Part shown: in pieces, positions 32,383-41,550 of the stretch
Position numbering within the stretch: the stretch's first letter is position 1
Layout of the letters: every line of letters starts with the position of its first letter
Source: Arthrobacter beigongshangensis
GTDB taxonomy: Bacteria > Bacillota > Bacilli > Bacillales_A > Planococcaceae
Length of the DNA: 64,000 bases
Assembly (NCBI RefSeq): GCF_016820585.1
Contig: NZ_JADHDX010000011.1
Coordinates: 1-64,000, forward strand
Direction: 5' to 3'
Notes under the pieces: model-generated
Told to the model about the DNA's origin: nothing
The model's database searches: none
What the model saw: the letters and a program-made list of their open reading frames with translations, nothing else
Translations under genes and position numbers: made by a program

Positions 32383-32418
32383 GACGTAGCAACTATCTTA
32401 GTTGAAGCTACGTCTTAT
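32383..32418 (+). terminator. Terminator after thioredoxin-like gene
   Basis: GACGTAGC with inner AACT pairs with AGTT and GCTACGTC, followed by TTATTATT. Confidence 0.8.
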
Positions 32419-32470
32419 TATTGAGGGACTTTAATAAAAAAATTATTTGTACGAATAGAGGGACTATCGC

Positions 32471-33382
32471 ATGAAGCGAGCACGAATTATTTACAATCCG
32501 ACGTCAGGACGCGAGATATTTCGCAAACATTTAGGGGAAGTACTTGAGAAGCTTGAGAAGGCTGGTTACGAGACGTCTTGTCATGCGACAACTTGCGAAG
32601 GTGATGCCACGGAAGCTGCAAGACAAGCTGTGGAACGTGGTTTTGACCTAATTGTTGCAGCAGGAGGAGATGGTACGCTAAATGAGGTCGTTGCAGGTAT
32701 TAGTTCATTCGACAAGCGTCCTAAAGTCGGACTCATTCCAACAGGCACAACGAATGACTTCGCACGCGCGTTACGTATTCCGCGCGATATCGATGCGGCG
32801 GTTGATATCATTGTACGTGGTGAAACAATTCCGGTCGATGTTGGGCTAATGAATGATCGCCATTTTATCAATATTGCAGGCGGCGGCAGAATGACAGAGT
32901 TGACATATGATGTACCGAGTAAGCTGAAAACGGTACTTGGACAACTTGCGTATTATTTAAAGGGTATTGAAATGTTACCCTCTATTCATTCTTCACATGT
33001 GAGGATTGAGTATGACGGACAAGTATTTGATGATGAAGCGATGATGTTTCTCGTTGGATTGACAAATTCAATTGGCGGGTTTGAAAAGTTGGCTCCGAAT
33101 TCTAGTATTAACGACGGTAAGTTCACATTACTTATTTTGAAAAAATGTAACATTGCTGAATTCATCCGTGTTGTGTCACTAGCACTTCGCGGCGAGCATC
33201 TTGGCGATCCACTCGTCATTTCAAGTGCAGCCGAGAAGATTACAATCACATCATCAGAGGAAGTGCTGTTGAATCTGGATGGGGAATACGGCGGTGTTCT
33301 TCCGGCGACATTCCAAAACTTATATAGACATATTGATATGTTTGCCCCGTTGGATGAATTGAGAGACGAAGATAGGATATAA
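32471..33382 (+). CDS. dgkB: Diacylglycerol kinase DgkB
   Basis: 303 residues. Phosphorylates diacylglycerol to phosphatidate, recycling the lipid left from lipoteichoic acid synthesis. Seen: IIYNPTSGREIFRKHL, AAGGDGTLNEVVAG, LIPTGTTNDFARALRIP and the C-terminal NLDGEYGG. Position after gatB matches B. subtilis yerQ/dgkB. Followed by a strong terminator. Confidence 0.94.
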   Translation: MKRARIIYNPTSGREIFRKHLGEVLEKLEKAGYETSCHATTCEGDATEAARQAVERGFDLIVAAGGDGTLNEVVAGISSFDKRPKVGLIPTGTTNDFARALRIPRDIDAAVDIIVRGETIPVDVGLMNDRHFINIAGGGRMTELTYDVPSKLKTVLGQLAYYLKGIEMLPSIHSSHVRIEYDGQVFDDEAMMFLVGLTNSIGGFEKLAPNSSINDGKFTLLILKKCNIAEFIRVVSLALRGEHLGDPLVISSAAEKITITSSEEVLLNLDGEYGGVLPATFQNLYRHIDMFAPLDELRDEDRI

Positions 33383-33398
33383 GAGAGTATAAATTGGG

Positions 33399-33445
33399 AA
33401 AGCTGTATGCGTGGTCTTTTAAAGACATTGCATACAGCTTTTTTT
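33399..33445 (+). terminator. Terminator after dgkB
   Basis: AAAGCTGTATGC pairs with GCATACAGCTT, followed by TTTTT. Confidence 0.92.
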
Positions 33446-33473
33446 CATTGACTAGATTTTGGAGTAGTCGTTG

Positions 33474-33662
33474 TTTTACCGCGGTATCCCAGTTTGTGGA
33501 ATAGGTAGCCGAGTTCGCCGGATGGGTAGTTCAGTTCTTGGAATTGGTGGTTCAGTTTTACCGCGGTAGCCCAGTTTGTAGAATAGGTAGCCAAGTTCTG
33601 CAAATTGGTAGTTCAGTTCTTCAGATTGATGGCATAGTTTTACCGAATAGGTAACCCAGTTC
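33474..33662. repeat. 21-nt period intergenic array (dgkB-cyd)
   Basis: Nine imperfect units, seven of exactly 21 nt and two of 19 and 22, each ending in a variant of GGTAGYYCAGTT. The first part of each unit alternates between TTTTACCGC, TGTRGAATA, CKSCRRATK and CTTSRRATT types. Unit ends fall at about 33494, 33515, 33536 and so on. It fills most of the 330-bp spacer between dgkB and the cyd operon. Confidence 0.85.
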
Positions 33663-33785
33663 CGTGGATTCTTTCATGAAATGTTCACAGCTATTGCCGA
33701 ATACATACATTATTCAGCAGTAGAGTGGGTATAAGAAGAAGTAGGGTTGAAACTTGTTGTAATTGATTAGAGAGGGAGTGCCTCA

Positions 33786-33881
33786 ATGTATAAAAAACAA
33801 GAAAAATGGTTGATGTGGCTTGCATTTATTATTGCGGGCATTATGACATTATCTATTTTCGGACGGATTTTTGGGAGCTGA
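33786..33881 (+). CDS. 31-residue single-span membrane protein upstream of cydA
   Basis: A tiny gene with a good ribosome site (GAGAGGGAG) ends 15 bases before cydA. The protein is a positively charged N terminus (MYKKQEKW) and one hydrophobic helix (LMWLAFIIAGIMTLSIFG). Size and place suggest an accessory subunit or assembly factor of the oxidase, comparable to small bd-oxidase subunits, but no family was recognised. Confidence 0.65.
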   Translation: MYKKQEKWLMWLAFIIAGIMTLSIFGRIFGS

Positions 33882-33896
33882 AGGGAGGAAAACTAG

Positions 33897-35243
33897 ATGG
33901 GAAATGAAGAATCGGTCTTTTTTTCACGTGTATTAACGGAAACGACCTTATCTTTTCACATTATTTATGCGACAATCGGCGTTGGAATCCCACTTATGAT
34001 TATGATTGCCCAATGGGTTGGCATTAAAAAGAATGATGAACATTACATTTTACTGGCTAGGCGCTGGGCACGTGGTTTTGTTATTACGGTAGCTGTCGGT
34101 GTTGTCACTGGAACCGCTATCGGTTTGCAGTTATCTTTATTATGGCCAAATTTCATGGAGCTTGCAGGAAATGTGATTGCACTACCCTTGTTCATGGAAA
34201 CATTCGCATTCTTTTTTGAAGCTATTTTTCTGGGCATTTATTTATATACATGGGATCGATTTGAGAATCAGAAAAAGCATTTACTCTTGTTGATTCCGGT
34301 AGCCATCGGAGCTTCATTCTCCGCAGTATTTATCACGATTGTCAATGCGTTTATGAACGCACCACAAGGATTTGATATCGTGAACGGGGAGCTTATTAAT
34401 ATTAACCCACTGCTAGCGATGTTCAATCCTGCGATGCCGACAAAAGTGGCGCATGTAGTTGTGACTTCATATATGACCGCTGCATTTGTGCTGGCATCGA
34501 TTGCAGCATTCCGTTTGTTGAAGGGGTCAAATCATGAATACCATAAGAAAGCCCTTTATTTGACGATGAAGGTTGGTTTCGTGTTTGCCGTAGCAGCCGC
34601 GATTATTGGTGACTTCTCAGGGAAGTATTTAGCCGAATATCAGCCAGAGAAATTAGCCACCGCTGAATGGCATTTTGAAACAGAAGGCAATGCGCCGCTT
34701 ATTCTCTATGGTGTGTTGGATGATGAAGAAGTGAAGTATGCGATCAAAATACCTTTCGCATTATCAATATTAGCTCATAATAATCCAACCGCAGAAGTGA
34801 TTGGACTCGACCAATTTGCGGAAGAAGATACACCACCCTTGTACATCCATTATTTGTTCGACATCATGGTAACGATCGGTATCTGGATGACGGTGCTGTC
34901 TGGCGTGTTTTGGCTCGGTACACAACGTCGTTGGAAGATGGTGACAACGAAATGGTTCCGTTGGCTCATAGTATTTGGAGGACCGCTTTCTATCCTGGCG
35001 ATTGAAGCAGGTTGGTGGATGGCGGAAGTTGGTAGGCAACCATGGATCCTACGGGGCATCATGCGCACACAGGACGCGGCAACAACGAGTGGGCAAGTAG
35101 ATACGATGTTAGTGTTGTTCTCACTCCTCTATCTCGTTCTAGGGGTCGGCAGTGTCGTCGTCTTGCGGAGGATGTTCCGAAATAATCCGGTTGAACGTGA
35201 AATTGAAGATCGTCATACGGAGAAAGGTGGCGATATGTTATGA
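33897..35243 (+). CDS. cydA: Cytochrome bd-type (YthA/CydA-like) quinol oxidase subunit I
   Basis: 448 residues, about nine membrane spans. Haem ligands of the family are visible: His in TLSFHIIYAT (b595/d site), His in AHVVVTSYMTAAF and the Met candidate after GRQPWILRGIMRT. The GRQPW motif and quinol-site Lys/Glu (QPEKLATAEWHFE) are present. The short Q-loop fits the Firmicute YthA-type enzymes, which may carry haem b in place of d. GGGAGG site. Overlaps cydB by four bases. It reduces oxygen to water using menaquinol. Confidence 0.92.
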   Translation: MGNEESVFFSRVLTETTLSFHIIYATIGVGIPLMIMIAQWVGIKKNDEHYILLARRWARGFVITVAVGVVTGTAIGLQLSLLWPNFMELAGNVIALPLFMETFAFFFEAIFLGIYLYTWDRFENQKKHLLLLIPVAIGASFSAVFITIVNAFMNAPQGFDIVNGELININPLLAMFNPAMPTKVAHVVVTSYMTAAFVLASIAAFRLLKGSNHEYHKKALYLTMKVGFVFAVAAAIIGDFSGKYLAEYQPEKLATAEWHFETEGNAPLILYGVLDDEEVKYAIKIPFALSILAHNNPTAEVIGLDQFAEEDTPPLYIHYLFDIMVTIGIWMTVLSGVFWLGTQRRWKMVTTKWFRWLIVFGGPLSILAIEAGWWMAEVGRQPWILRGIMRTQDAATTSGQVDTMLVLFSLLYLVLGVGSVVVLRRMFRNNPVEREIEDRHTEKGGDML

Positions 35244-36265
35244 CGCTCGAAATACTTGGAATTTCGGTGCTATGGACCTTTTTATTTGGCTATATCCTAG
35301 TAGGCGCGATTGACTTTGGAGCTGGATTCTTCAATGCCTATAGCTTACTGACGGGACGTCAACGTATTTTGACGAATATTATCCAGCGCTACTTATCGCC
35401 TGTTTGGGAAGTGACGAATGTTTTCCTCGTGTTTTTCTTTGTAGGGATTATCGGTTTTTTCCCGAAAACGGCATTTTATTACGGGACGACATTGCTTGTG
35501 CCTGTTAGTATAGGTGTGATTTTGCTGGCGATTCGGGGCTCCTATTATGCCTTTGAAACATATGGGGCACGTGGTCATAAAGGCTATTCCTTCATGTATG
35601 GCATTGCGGGTTTACTCATTCCAGCTTCGCTATCTATTGTGTTGACGATTTCAGAAGGCGGTTTTGTTGAAATGGTAGATGGCAATCCCGTGCTCGATTA
35701 TTGGGTGCTGTTTACAAGTCCATTGACCTGGGCGATTGTTGTGCTGAGCATTGCTGCGACACTTTATATATCAGCCGTGTTTTTAACATGGTACGCCAAT
35801 AAAGCACGTGATGTAGAAGCGACAAAGCTACTGCGCAAATATGCGCTCATTTGGGCATTGCCAACGATGATCACAGCAGGCGGCATCATTGTTGAGCTAA
35901 GAAACCACAACCCAGAGCATTATAGCAATATCCAAACTTTCTGGCCGATGTTCTTAGTATCATTTCTAATGTTTGTCGGAACGGTTTGGCTGCTATGGAA
36001 ACGCAGTAAGTACGGGTTGGCGTTCCTATTGCTTATCGGGCAATTCGCCTTTGCCTTCTATGGCTATGGCGCATCTCACTATCCGTATTTGTTGTACCCA
36101 TACTTGACGATTTACGACAGCTTCACGAACCCAGCGATGGCGATTTCGCTAATCGTCGTGTTCATCATGGGACTTGGGCTACTAATCCCTTCATTGTATT
36201 TGCTCATGCGCCTGTTCTTGTTTGATAAAGATTATGTTCGTGGAAAGGGCAATTACCATGCATAA
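35240..36265 (+). CDS. cydB: Cytochrome bd-type quinol oxidase subunit II
   Basis: 341 residues, about eight or nine membrane helices. Starts MTLEILGISVLWTFLFGYILVGAIDFGAGFF, the CydB signature, with WEVTNVFLVFFFVGIIGFFP and RGSYYAFETYG. Partner of CydA; coupled by overlap. Followed after 13 bases by the small cydS gene. Confidence 0.92.
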   Translation: MTLEILGISVLWTFLFGYILVGAIDFGAGFFNAYSLLTGRQRILTNIIQRYLSPVWEVTNVFLVFFFVGIIGFFPKTAFYYGTTLLVPVSIGVILLAIRGSYYAFETYGARGHKGYSFMYGIAGLLIPASLSIVLTISEGGFVEMVDGNPVLDYWVLFTSPLTWAIVVLSIAATLYISAVFLTWYANKARDVEATKLLRKYALIWALPTMITAGGIIVELRNHNPEHYSNIQTFWPMFLVSFLMFVGTVWLLWKRSKYGLAFLLLIGQFAFAFYGYGASHYPYLLYPYLTIYDSFTNPAMAISLIVVFIMGLGLLIPSLYLLMRLFLFDKDYVRGKGNYHA

Positions 36266-36278
36266 GGAGGGATAGTTG

Positions 36279-36398
36279 ATGACACATTTTCTAATGTTTT
36301 ACGCACCATTCATCGTTCTTATTGGTGGGCTTGTTGTCGCCTTTGTCGTTGCTCCAATGGACAGTGCAGTGAGGAAGCGGATTGAGGAAGCGGATTGA
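36279..36398 (+). CDS. cydS: Small oxidase subunit CydS-like
   Basis: 39 residues with an AAGGAGG site. MTHFLMFYAPFIVLIGGLVVAF resembles the Geobacillus bd-oxidase small subunit CydS (one transmembrane helix beginning with a FL-MYAP pattern), and it lies directly after cydB as there. The C-terminal coding sequence overlaps a perfect 13-nt tandem duplication (GAGGAAGCGGATT twice), so the tail EEAD and the stop come from a recent slippage event. Confidence 0.75.
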   Translation: MTHFLMFYAPFIVLIGGLVVAFVVAPMDSAVRKRIEEAD

Positions 36399-36439
36399 GG
36401 AAGAAAAGTGATGGATAGAAAAAATCGCATTGAATCCCC

Positions 36440-36468
36440 TTGCATTCTTTAAGGAAGTTCATTACTAT
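36440..36468 (+). promoter_or_regulatory. Promoter of the T-box/metRS transcript
   Basis: TTGCAT, a 17-bp spacer and TACTAT lie just upstream of the T-box leader. Confidence 0.65.
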
Positions 36469-36484
36469 GAATAGAAATAACTAA

Positions 36485-36774
36485 AAGCGATGAAGAGGAA
36501 AAGTAAAATGAGGATGTCTTATAGAGAGCTTCTGTCGGTGGAAATGAAGCGGTCGAATCGTTTGAACATGATCTCTGAGCTGCGTACTGAACGTGTTTAC
36601 ACTAGTAGGCTACGACAAGATTTGACACTTGTTACAAATGTCAAAGTATATAGGCCGTTTCAAGCCTTGTACTTTTGGAGGCAAACAATGTGAGTTGTTT
36701 GCGTAACTAAGGTGGTACCACGAGTTTTAAACCTCGTCCTTATCGATTTATTCGATGAGGGCGAGGTTTTTTGC
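36485..36774 (+). ncRNA. T-box riboswitch, methionine specific, with terminator
   Basis: Leader features: TGAAGAGGAAAAGTA at the start of stem I, GGTGGAAA at the stem I apex, an ATG specifier codon at 36568-36570 (AACATGATC), the T-box proper AAGGTGGTACCACG (36709-36722) and a terminator (36729-36772) with stem AACCTCGTCCT...AGGGCGAGGTT plus T run. Uncharged tRNA-Met would favour antitermination and turn on the synthetase below. Confidence 0.93.
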
Positions 36775-36804
36775 ATTTATTTATTAGAAAAAGGAGAGGT
36801 TAAC

Positions 36805-38445
36805 ATGAGTATTTTTATTGGAGGAGCATGGCCTTATGCCAACGGTTCGTTGCATTTAGGGCATATTGCAGCATTATTACCAGGTGATATTTTGGCGCGT
36901 TATTATCGGTTAAAGGGTGACAAGGTATTGTATGTATCGGGTAGTGATTGCAACGGGACGCCTATTTCAATCCGTGCAGATCAAGAAGGTGTGACCGTAA
37001 AAGAAGTAGCAGATCGATTTCATAATGAGTTTATCGCCTGTTTTACTAAACTAGGCTTCACCTATGATTTATACACAAGAACGGATAGTCCGCACCATCA
37101 TCAAACTGTGCAAAAAATATTTTTAACATTGCTGGAAAATGGATTTTTATATAAAAAAGAAATCGAGCAAATGTATTGTCAGCATGACCAAAAGTTTCTT
37201 CCAGACCGCTATGTAGAAGGGGAATGTCCGAACTGTGGCGCGAAATCACGGGGAGATCAATGCGATAATTGTTCATCGATTTTAGATCCCTTAGATTTGA
37301 TCAAACCCGTATGTAAACTATGCGGCAATAGGCCAGTAAAGAAAATAACGGAGCATTTTTATTTTGAATTAAGTCAGTTCCAACAAGAACTTGAAGCCGT
37401 TGTAGAGACTGCCAATGTTAATAAAGCGTGGCGGGATAATGCCATACAATTATCTAAACGCTATTTGAAAGAGGGGCTACAAGATCGTGCAGTTTCTAGA
37501 GATATCGGAAATGGTGTCAATATCCCAGTCAAAGGTTTCGAGGATAAAAAAGTTTATGTGTGGATTGAAGCCGTTTCAGGCTATTACTCAGCAAGTATTG
37601 AGTGGGCGGCTCAAACAGGAAATGATGTCAACGAATTTTGGAATGAAGACACGATTTCTTACTACGTCCATGGTAAGGATAATATCCCATTTCACTCCAT
37701 CATTTGGCCGGCAATCTTGTTAGGCATTAAAAATCCAGCATTGCCTACCCATATCGTCTCCAATGAATATTTGACGCTCGAAAAAAAGAAGTTATCGACC
37801 AGCAATAACTGGGCAGTATGGGTTCCGTACATTTTAGAGCATTACCATGTAGATTCCATTCGTTACTTTTTAACAACGAATGCACCTGAAAATCGTGATA
37901 CTGATTTTTCATGGAGAGAATTTATTTCTAGTCATAATGCCGAGCTTCTTGGTGCGTACGGCAATTTTATTAACCGGACATTGAAATTTTTAGAGAAGTC
38001 ATATGGAGGAGAGAATACAAAGGGAGAAATAAACGAAACCATTGAAGAGAATGTTAACAAGTTATACGCCCGTGTTGGTCAGTTAATCGAGGAAGGGCAT
38101 TTTAAACAGGCGTTGGATGAAATCTTTGAATTGATTCGCGCTGCCAATAAATATTTTGACCACGAGCAACCGTGGAAACAGCTGACGGAGGATAAAGCAG
38201 CTTGTGATAATACATTACTGACATGTGTTCATATCATCGCCAATATCGCTCAGTTGCTGTCGCCATTTCTGCCTACTTCAAGTGATGAAGTGAAGGCTAT
38301 GTTGAACTTACAGGATTTCAAGTGGCAAGTTATTAAGAAAAAATCCTATCAGTTTTCAAAGGTAGAGCCGTTGTTTGAGCGTATTGATACGGCTAAAATC
38401 GGAGAAGAGTTGGCTAAATTAGAGGCGCAAAGCAATTCGCTTTAG
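36805..38445 (+). CDS. metG: Methionyl-tRNA synthetase, second (E. coli-like zinc) type
   Basis: 546 residues. Charges tRNA-Met. HIGH motif [12 protein letters not shown], two zinc knuckles ([16 protein letters not shown] and a CKLCG), [11 protein letters not shown], the KMSKS-equivalent KKLSTSNN and an anticodon-binding helical domain. It lacks the C-terminal tRNA-binding (EMAP-like) domain found in B. subtilis MetS (664 residues). Its length and zinc pattern fit the MetRS2 type, known in some Bacillus and streptococci to tolerate MetRS inhibitors. It may be an extra copy. Start follows AAGGAGAGGT; the frame upstream is the leader terminator. Confidence 0.9.
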   Translation: MSIFIGGAWPYANGSLHLGHIAALLPGDILARYYRLKGDKVLYVSGSDCNGTPISIRADQEGVTVKEVADRFHNEFIACFTKLGFTYDLYTRTDSPHHHQTVQKIFLTLLENGFLYKKEIEQMYCQHDQKFLPDRYVEGECPNCGAKSRGDQCDNCSSILDPLDLIKPVCKLCGNRPVKKITEHFYFELSQFQQELEAVVETANVNKAWRDNAIQLSKRYLKEGLQDRAVSRDIGNGVNIPVKGFEDKKVYVWIEAVSGYYSASIEWAAQTGNDVNEFWNEDTISYYVHGKDNIPFHSIIWPAILLGIKNPALPTHIVSNEYLTLEKKKLSTSNNWAVWVPYILEHYHVDSIRYFLTTNAPENRDTDFSWREFISSHNAELLGAYGNFINRTLKFLEKSYGGENTKGEINETIEENVNKLYARVGQLIEEGHFKQALDEIFELIRAANKYFDHEQPWKQLTEDKAACDNTLLTCVHIIANIAQLLSPFLPTSSDEVKAMLNLQDFKWQVIKKKSYQFSKVEPLFERIDTAKIGEELAKLEAQSNSL

Positions 38446-38504
38446 AAATAGCTAAACCTGATTCTATGGTAAACTAAAGACATCTGAAATGTGGAGGAAA
38501 AATA

Positions 38505-39872
38505 ATGTCTTTTAGTGTAAATCGAAATGAGAAATTGAATGTCTTTGTCGAGGATTTAACGCATGACGGCTCGGGCGTTGCGAAAGTAGACGGCTATCCG
38601 TTGTTCATCCCCGGTGCGTTACCTGGTGAAGAAGTGTCAATCCAAGTGGGCAAAACGTTGAAAAATTATGGCTTTGCACGATTATTAAAGGTGACGAAAG
38701 CATCACCAGATCGCGTTGAGCCACCTTGTCATGTATTTTCAGAATGCGGCGGCTGTCAAATGCAGCATTTGTCCTATGAGGGACAGCTCGTACAAAAACG
38801 GAAAACCGTGCGTGACGTGATGGATCGCGTTGCGAAGCTGCCACATGTGCCTGTTCATCCTGTCAAAGGAATGGACGATCCATGGCGCTACCGCAATAAA
38901 TCACAAATCCCTTTCAGTGAGCGCGATGGTAAAGTCGTTTCCGGCTTTTACAAATCACGCACACATCACATCGTCGACACAGATATCTGTCTCATCCAAA
39001 GTCACGAGGCAGATGACCTGATGGCTATGTTGAAATATGAACTCCATATGATGGGCATTGACGCCTATGATGAAAGAACTCATCTGGGGATGCTTCGGCA
39101 TTTAATTGTCCGTAAAGGGCGTACAACAGGCGAAGTAATGGTTGTTTTAGTGACGCGCAAAAAGAAATTCACGCAAAAAGACGCGGCTATTGAATTGATT
39201 AAACGTGTTATTCCAGGCGTGACGTCCATTATGCAAAACGTCAATGATCAAAAAACTAACGTCATTTTCGGTGATGAAACGATTTTATTGCACGGCAAAT
39301 CAGTCATCGTCGACTCCATCGGCAACATCGATTTCGAAATATCCGCTCGTTCTTTCTATCAAGTGAATCCAGAACAAACGGAAGTCCTTTACGGACAGGC
39401 ACTAGAATACGCACAATTGACAGGAAACGAATCCGTCATTGATGCCTATTGCGGTATCGGCACAATCTCCTTGTTCATCGCGCAAAAAGCGAAGGAAGTA
39501 TATGGCGTTGAAATTGTCCCTGAAGCAATCAAAGATGCTAGACGCAATGCGGAATTGAATGATATCACCAATGCCTATTTCGAAGCGGGTGCAGCAGAAG
39601 CCGTCATTCCGAAATGGTATGCAGACGGCAAGCGATTCGACGTATTAGTCGTCGATCCACCACGCAAAGGCTGTGACGAAGAGCTGTTGAATACGATTTT
39701 GGAATATAAGCCGAAGCGTGTGGTTTATGTTTCGTGTAATCCAGGGACGCTTGCGCGAGATTTACGTATTCTTGAAGATGGCGGCTATCGCACGCAGGAA
39801 GTGCAGCCTGTGGATATGTTCCCGCATTCGAGTCATGTTGAAGTTGTTTGCTACATGGATTATGAGGGCTAG
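38505..39872 (+). CDS. rlmCD: 23S rRNA (uracil-C5)-methyltransferase RlmCD
   Basis: 455 residues. N-terminal TRAM domain ([33 protein letters not shown]), an iron-sulfur cluster site ([15 protein letters not shown]) and a SAM methyltransferase domain ([25 protein letters not shown]) with the nucleophile in [15 protein letters not shown]. It is the RumA/TrmA family enzyme of B. subtilis, YefA, which methylates U747 and U1939. It follows dgkB in B. subtilis; here the cyd and MetRS genes lie between. Confidence 0.93.
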   Translation: MSFSVNRNEKLNVFVEDLTHDGSGVAKVDGYPLFIPGALPGEEVSIQVGKTLKNYGFARLLKVTKASPDRVEPPCHVFSECGGCQMQHLSYEGQLVQKRKTVRDVMDRVAKLPHVPVHPVKGMDDPWRYRNKSQIPFSERDGKVVSGFYKSRTHHIVDTDICLIQSHEADDLMAMLKYELHMMGIDAYDERTHLGMLRHLIVRKGRTTGEVMVVLVTRKKKFTQKDAAIELIKRVIPGVTSIMQNVNDQKTNVIFGDETILLHGKSVIVDSIGNIDFEISARSFYQVNPEQTEVLYGQALEYAQLTGNESVIDAYCGIGTISLFIAQKAKEVYGVEIVPEAIKDARRNAELNDITNAYFEAGAAEAVIPKWYADGKRFDVLVVDPPRKGCDEELLNTILEYKPKRVVYVSCNPGTLARDLRILEDGGYRTQEVQPVDMFPHSSHVEVVCYMDYEG

Positions 39873-39907
39873 TTAAAACGCCCAATCTACAAAATTTCGA
39901 AGTTTCG

Positions 39908-40001
39908 GGTGCCTGTCACACACATACAATCATGAAAGTTCAAACAAACATGCTAGTTTAAACTTACGAATTTAACGTGTTTGTTTAAGTGACTGGAACC
40001 A
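39908..40001. repeat. Inverted-repeat element, family 2, copy 1
   Basis: Ends GGGTGCCTGTCAC and GTGACTGGAACC, with the shared core ACATACAATCATGAAAGTTC and ACGAATTTAACGTG. It is 20 nt longer than copy 2, with an extra AAACAAACATGCTAGTTT block. It lies immediately before the ExoIII-like gene, whose leader runs out of its right end. Confidence 0.8.
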
Positions 40002-40024
40002 ATAAATTACGAGGAGGAAAGGTA

Positions 40025-40852
40025 TTGAAGTTAATTTCATGGAATATTGATTCGCTAAATGCGGCATTAACGAGTGATTCAGCACGTGCTTTATTATCTC
40101 AAGCAGTCTTAAATACGATTATTGATAATAACCCAGAAGTTATTGCCATACAGGAAACAAAATTATCGAGTAATGGTCCTACTAAAAAGCATTTGGAGAT
40201 TCTTGGGGATAGGTTTCCTGATTACGAAATCGTTTGGAACAGTTCAGTAGAACCCGCACGTAAGAGTTATGCGGGTACGATGTTTTTATATAAAAATCAC
40301 CTGACACCTTCCGTCACCTTCCCAAGGATTGGGGCACCAAGCACCATGGATGAGGAAGGTCGCATGATCACATTAGAATTTGATCATTTCTATTTAACAC
40401 AAGTTTATACACCGAATGCAGGCGATGGTTTGAAGCGTTTAGAAGAACGACAAATTTGGGATATAAAATATGCTGATTATCTAGCAGGTTTGGATAAAGA
40501 AAAGCAGGTTATTGCAACAGGTGATTTTAATGTAGCGCATAAAAAAATAGACCTGGCCCACCCCGACAATAACCGTCGTTCAGCTGGCTTTACAGATGAA
40601 GAACGGCAAGGTTTCACAAATCTTCTATCAAAAGGATTTACAGATACTTTTCGCTACGTCCACGGTGATGTGACAGGTATTTATTCTTGGTGGGCTCAGC
40701 GTGCTAAAACAAGTAAAATTAATAATTCTGGCTGGAGAATTGATTACTGGCTAGTGAGTGATCGCATAGCAGATAAAGTACTTAAATCTGAAATGATTGA
40801 TTCAGGTCCAAGACAAGATCATACGCCACTATTGTTTGAAATAGATTTGTAG
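40025..40852 (+). CDS. Exonuclease III/AP-endonuclease family protein
   Basis: 275 residues. EEP-fold nuclease: SWNIDSLNAAL, AIQETKLSS with the metal Glu, YTPNAGDG, ATGDFNVAHKKIDL, RIDYWLVSD and the C-terminal DHTPLLFEI. Normal ExoIII enzymes have SDHxP at the end; here it is QDHTP. Likely DNA repair, acting on abasic sites. Starts at TTG 40025 after GAGGAGGAAAG. Flanked on both sides by family 2 repeat elements, so it may have arrived or duplicated with them. Confidence 0.88.
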   Translation: MKLISWNIDSLNAALTSDSARALLSQAVLNTIIDNNPEVIAIQETKLSSNGPTKKHLEILGDRFPDYEIVWNSSVEPARKSYAGTMFLYKNHLTPSVTFPRIGAPSTMDEEGRMITLEFDHFYLTQVYTPNAGDGLKRLEERQIWDIKYADYLAGLDKEKQVIATGDFNVAHKKIDLAHPDNNRRSAGFTDEERQGFTNLLSKGFTDTFRYVHGDVTGIYSWWAQRAKTSKINNSGWRIDYWLVSDRIADKVLKSEMIDSGPRQDHTPLLFEIDL

Positions 40853-40862
40853 TTTTGTTTTC

Positions 40863-40936
40863 GGGTGCTAGTCACTCATACAATCATGAAAGTTCAAACT
40901 TACGAATTTAACGTGTTTGTTCGAGTGACTGGCACC
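40863..40936. repeat. Inverted-repeat element, family 2, copy 2
   Basis: GGTGCTAGTCACTC ... GAGTGACTGGCACC terminal inverted repeat around CATACAATCATGAAAGTTC and ACGAATTTAACGTG. Same orientation as copy 1. About 74 bp long, with no reading frame, the size of a miniature element. Confidence 0.82.
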
Positions 40937-40943
40937 AATAAAC

Positions 40944-40980
40944 TGTTGTTGTTGACGCTTATCAAGCATAATTTGTTCAT
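40944..40980 (-). pseudogene. 3'-end fragment related to the flavin reductase at 42776
   Basis: TTGACGCTTATCAAGCATAA and neighbouring bases (about 33 nt, one mismatch) match the 3' end of the gene at 42776 (peptide EQIMLDKRQQQ). The rest of that gene is absent here. It directly follows repeat copy 2. The remaining bases to 41234 hold no gene apart from the leader of the AbrB-like gene. Confidence 0.75.
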
Positions 40981-41234
40981 CAATCGTATCACACAATACG
41001 CACGAGCAAGCTGCGCATAATCAAGAATCCAATCTAGTATTCAACATCAATTCAAACGTTCGTTTCAATAAATATCAATTCCAAATTATGCTGGATCCAA
41101 TAGGGGTTCAGTCCTTTTTCATTTGTTCAAAATTTGTTTTCCCTTGAACTATTACTGGGATAATTATATAGTAGGTATGAAAAGTGATACTTGTCGGAAA
41201 TGTTATACCTCGATAAAGGAAAGGTGGATTTATA

Positions 41235-41465
41235 ATGGCACATCCAGATGGAAAACATATTTTTGGTACTGTAAAAGTAGGGACAAAAGGACAGATTGTC
41301 ATTCCAAAAGAAGCGAGAGATGTATTTAATATTCAGCCAGGGGACTCTCTATTAATGTTAGGTGATGAAAAACAAGGTATAGCATTGGTTAAACAAGAAT
41401 TATTCTTTGACTTTGCTGATGCTATTTTAAATTCAAGGTCTATAAAAGAAACTGACAAGGAATGA
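41235..41465 (+). CDS. AbrB/SpoVT-type DNA-binding protein
   Basis: 76 residues. A swapped-hairpin AbrB domain fills residues 10-55 (GTVKVGTKGQIVIPKEARDV, then IQPGDSLLMLGDEKQGIALV). The short charged C-terminal tail gives a small transcription factor. GGAAAGGTGG before the ATG. It precedes an alpha/beta hydrolase gene by 85 bases and may regulate it; that link is positional only. Confidence 0.88.
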   Translation: MAHPDGKHIFGTVKVGTKGQIVIPKEARDVFNIQPGDSLLMLGDEKQGIALVKQELFFDFADAILNSRSIKETDKE

Positions 41466-41550
41466 GAAGCAAAATCAAATATTGAAATTTGGCTTTAGAC
41501 TATTCAACTAGTTTCCGCTTGTATTCAGTACATCTTTTAAAGGGGAGAGT

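Noticed and set aside
33474..33662. CRISPR array
   Set aside because: Units are imperfect throughout with no constant repeat and variable spacer, the period is only 21 nt, and no cas genes are present.
36490..36693. 67-codon open frame upstream of the MetRS gene
   Set aside because: It lies wholly within the T-box leader; the pattern is explained by RNA structure.
36712..36804. Longer start for the MetRS gene
   Set aside because: It would translate the T-box sequence and terminator; the Met at 36805 has AAGGAGAGGT and matches the family start.
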